Assembly (NCBI GenBank): GCA_036398175.1
Contig: DASWHL010000003.1
Location: 1-6,239 of the forward strand
Reading direction: 5' to 3'
Source of the DNA: JAOTWJ01 sp036398175
GTDB taxonomy: Bacteria > Gemmatimonadota > Gemmatimonadetes > Gemmatimonadales > GWC2-71-9
DNA length: 6,239 bases
Shown here: one piece after another, positions 5,224-6,239 of the stretch
Position numbering within the stretch: the first letter of the stretch is position 1
Layout of the letters: each line of letters opens with the position of its first letter
Translations under genes and position numbers: made by a program
Notes under the pieces: model-generated
Database searches by the model: none
The model's input: only the letters and a program-made list of their open reading frames with translations
Told to the model about the DNA's origin: nothing

Positions 5224-6239
5224 CTACGCTCCCGCGGCGGCCTTCGCCGCCCGCTGAGCCTTCCGACGTTCCGTGGGATCGAGCGCCCGCTTCCGCAGCC
5301 GGATGGCGTCCGGCGTGACCTCGATCAGTTCGTCCTCCTCGATGTACTCGAGCGCCAATTCGAGGGTGATATCCCGCGGCGGCTCCAGGCGCAAGGCCTC
5401 GTCCGTCGCCGTGGTCCGGATGTTCGAGAGCTTCTTTTCCTTCGTGATGTTCACGTCCATGTCGCCGGACCGCGCGCTCTCCCCCACCACCATGCCCGCG
5501 TACACGGGATCCCCCGGCGACACGAACATCTCCGCCCGCTCCTGGAGCCCGAAGATGGCGTACGCGACGGCCACCCCTTCGCGGTCGGCAACCATCACGC
5601 CGCGCGACCGGTGCGCCAGTGGACCGGCCCACGGCCCGTACTCCAGGAATCTGTGGTGCATGATCCCCTCGCCGCGCGTGTCCGTCAAGAAGTCGGACCG
5701 GTAGCCGAACAGGCCCCGGGCCGGGATCACGAACCCCATCCGGGTCTTCCCCTGCCCCGTCGGCTTCAAGTCCCGCATCTCCGCCCTGCGCGGCCCCAGG
5801 TCCTCCATCACCGTCCCGACCATGTCGCCCGGAACCTCGATCACCAGCTCCTCGTACGGCTCCAGCCGCTCCCCGCCGGGACCCTCCCGGGTGATGACCC
5901 GCGGCCGGCTGACCTGGAACTCGTAGCCCTCCCGGCGCATCGTCTCCATCAGGATGGAGAGATGCAGCTCGCCCCGCCCGGACACGGTCAGCGTGTCGGG
6001 CCGGTCGGTCTCCTCCACCCGCAGGGCCACGTTGCGCTCCAGCTCCTTGAACAGCCGGTCCCGCACCTGCCGGGACGTCACGTACTTCCCCGACCGTCCC
6101 GAGAACGGGGAGTTGTTGAGCGAGAAATCCACCGAGATGGTCGGTTCCTCGACCGCAATGCCCAGCAGCCGCTCCGGCGTATCCGGATCCGTGACCGTCT
6201 TCCCGATCTCGATGCCATCGAGCCCCGCGAGCGCCACGA
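5224..6239 (-). CDS. typA: Translational GTPase TypA/BipA, C-terminal part (5' end outside window)
   Basis: The frame is open to the window edge, so the N-terminal GTPase domain and part of domain II are missing; the GTG at 6237 is an internal Val, not a start. About 338 residues are visible against roughly 600 for the family. Family landmarks in order are EEPTISVDFSLNNSPFSG, GKYVTSRQVRDRL, NVALRVEET, SGRGELHLSILMETMRREG (the EF-G-like domain III block), VIPARGLFGYRSDF, SPGDPVYAGMVVGE, NITKEKKLSNIR (the TypA-specific C-terminal domain loop) and EYIEEDELIEVTP. All match the Escherichia coli protein closely. TypA binds ribosomes near the A-site and supports 50S assembly and growth under stress or cold. 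The Ala/Lys-rich tail (RRKAQRAAKAAAGA) is a common variable end. The stop at 5226-5224 is followed 53 bp later by the acidic gene. Confidence 0.97.
   Translation of the reverse strand, partial: VALAGLDGIEIGKTVTDPDTPERLLGIAVEEPTISVDFSLNNSPFSGRSGKYVTSRQVRDRLFKELERNVALRVEETDRPDTLTVSGRGELHLSILMETMRREGYEFQVSRPRVITREGPGGERLEPYEELVIEVPGDMVGTVMEDLGPRRAEMRDLKPTGQGKTRMGFVIPARGLFGYRSDFLTDTRGEGIMHHRFLEYGPWAGPLAHRSRGVMVADREGVAVAYAIFGLQERAEMFVSPGDPVYAGMVVGESARSGDMDVNITKEKKLSNIRTTATDEALRLEPPRDITLELALEYIEEDELIEVTPDAIRLRKRALDPTERRKAQRAAKAAAGA

Noticed and set aside
4976..5257. Plus-strand hydrophobic frame that looks like a membrane protein
   Set aside because: The Leu/Val-rich run is the antisense reading of Asp/Glu codons in the acidic gene, whose start site on the minus strand is far better supported.

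Overview
The window is a GC-rich bacterial segment with tightly spaced genes, purine-rich ribosome binding sites and secretion signals ending in AAQ/AVAQ. That style fits Gemmatimonadota or a similar environmental phylum, but this is an inference from style; no marker here fixes the taxon.

Layout. (1) 1-1460, minus strand: the N-terminal half of an AraC-type regulator running off the left edge; a small secreted or membrane protein with TM2-like hydrophobic segments; and, just upstream, a 57-residue membrane peptide gene that reads through only if one base is removed. The last two share a C-x-x-G-D-C motif. (2) 1461-1957: no convincing protein gene, but a dense set of non-coding signals: a paired TTGACGC direct repeat, an intrinsic terminator, a 3' fragment of tRNA-Ile, and two inverted repeats. 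(3) 1958-4669, plus strand: a 543-residue LuxR-type regulator with a long helical-repeat N-terminal part, then an exported amidohydrolase-2 family protein. (4) 4756-6239, minus strand: an intact tRNA-Ile(GAU), a 73-residue extremely acidic protein, and the C-terminal part of the translational GTPase TypA/BipA, which runs off the right edge.

The most notable structure links regions 2 to 4. A 47-bp segment covering the 3' part of tRNA-Ile from the anticodon arm to just past the acceptor end occurs twice, 3115 bp apart, in the same orientation, with 45 of 47 positions equal. The copy at 4753-4799 belongs to the intact tRNA. The copy at 1638-1684 is an orphan 3' end that still has a strong terminator next to it. 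This is the geometry left when an element integrates into a tRNA gene and displaces its original 3' end, so the LuxR/hydrolase pair may be cargo of a small tRNA-Ile-borne island. No integrase is present, so mobility would have been lost or supplied in trans.

Functionally, typA and the acidic gene look co-transcribed. The LuxR regulator and the hydrolase are co-directional with a 141-bp gap and may act together. The hydrolase keeps most metal ligands of its family but has Asn where the family's conserved active-site His is expected.
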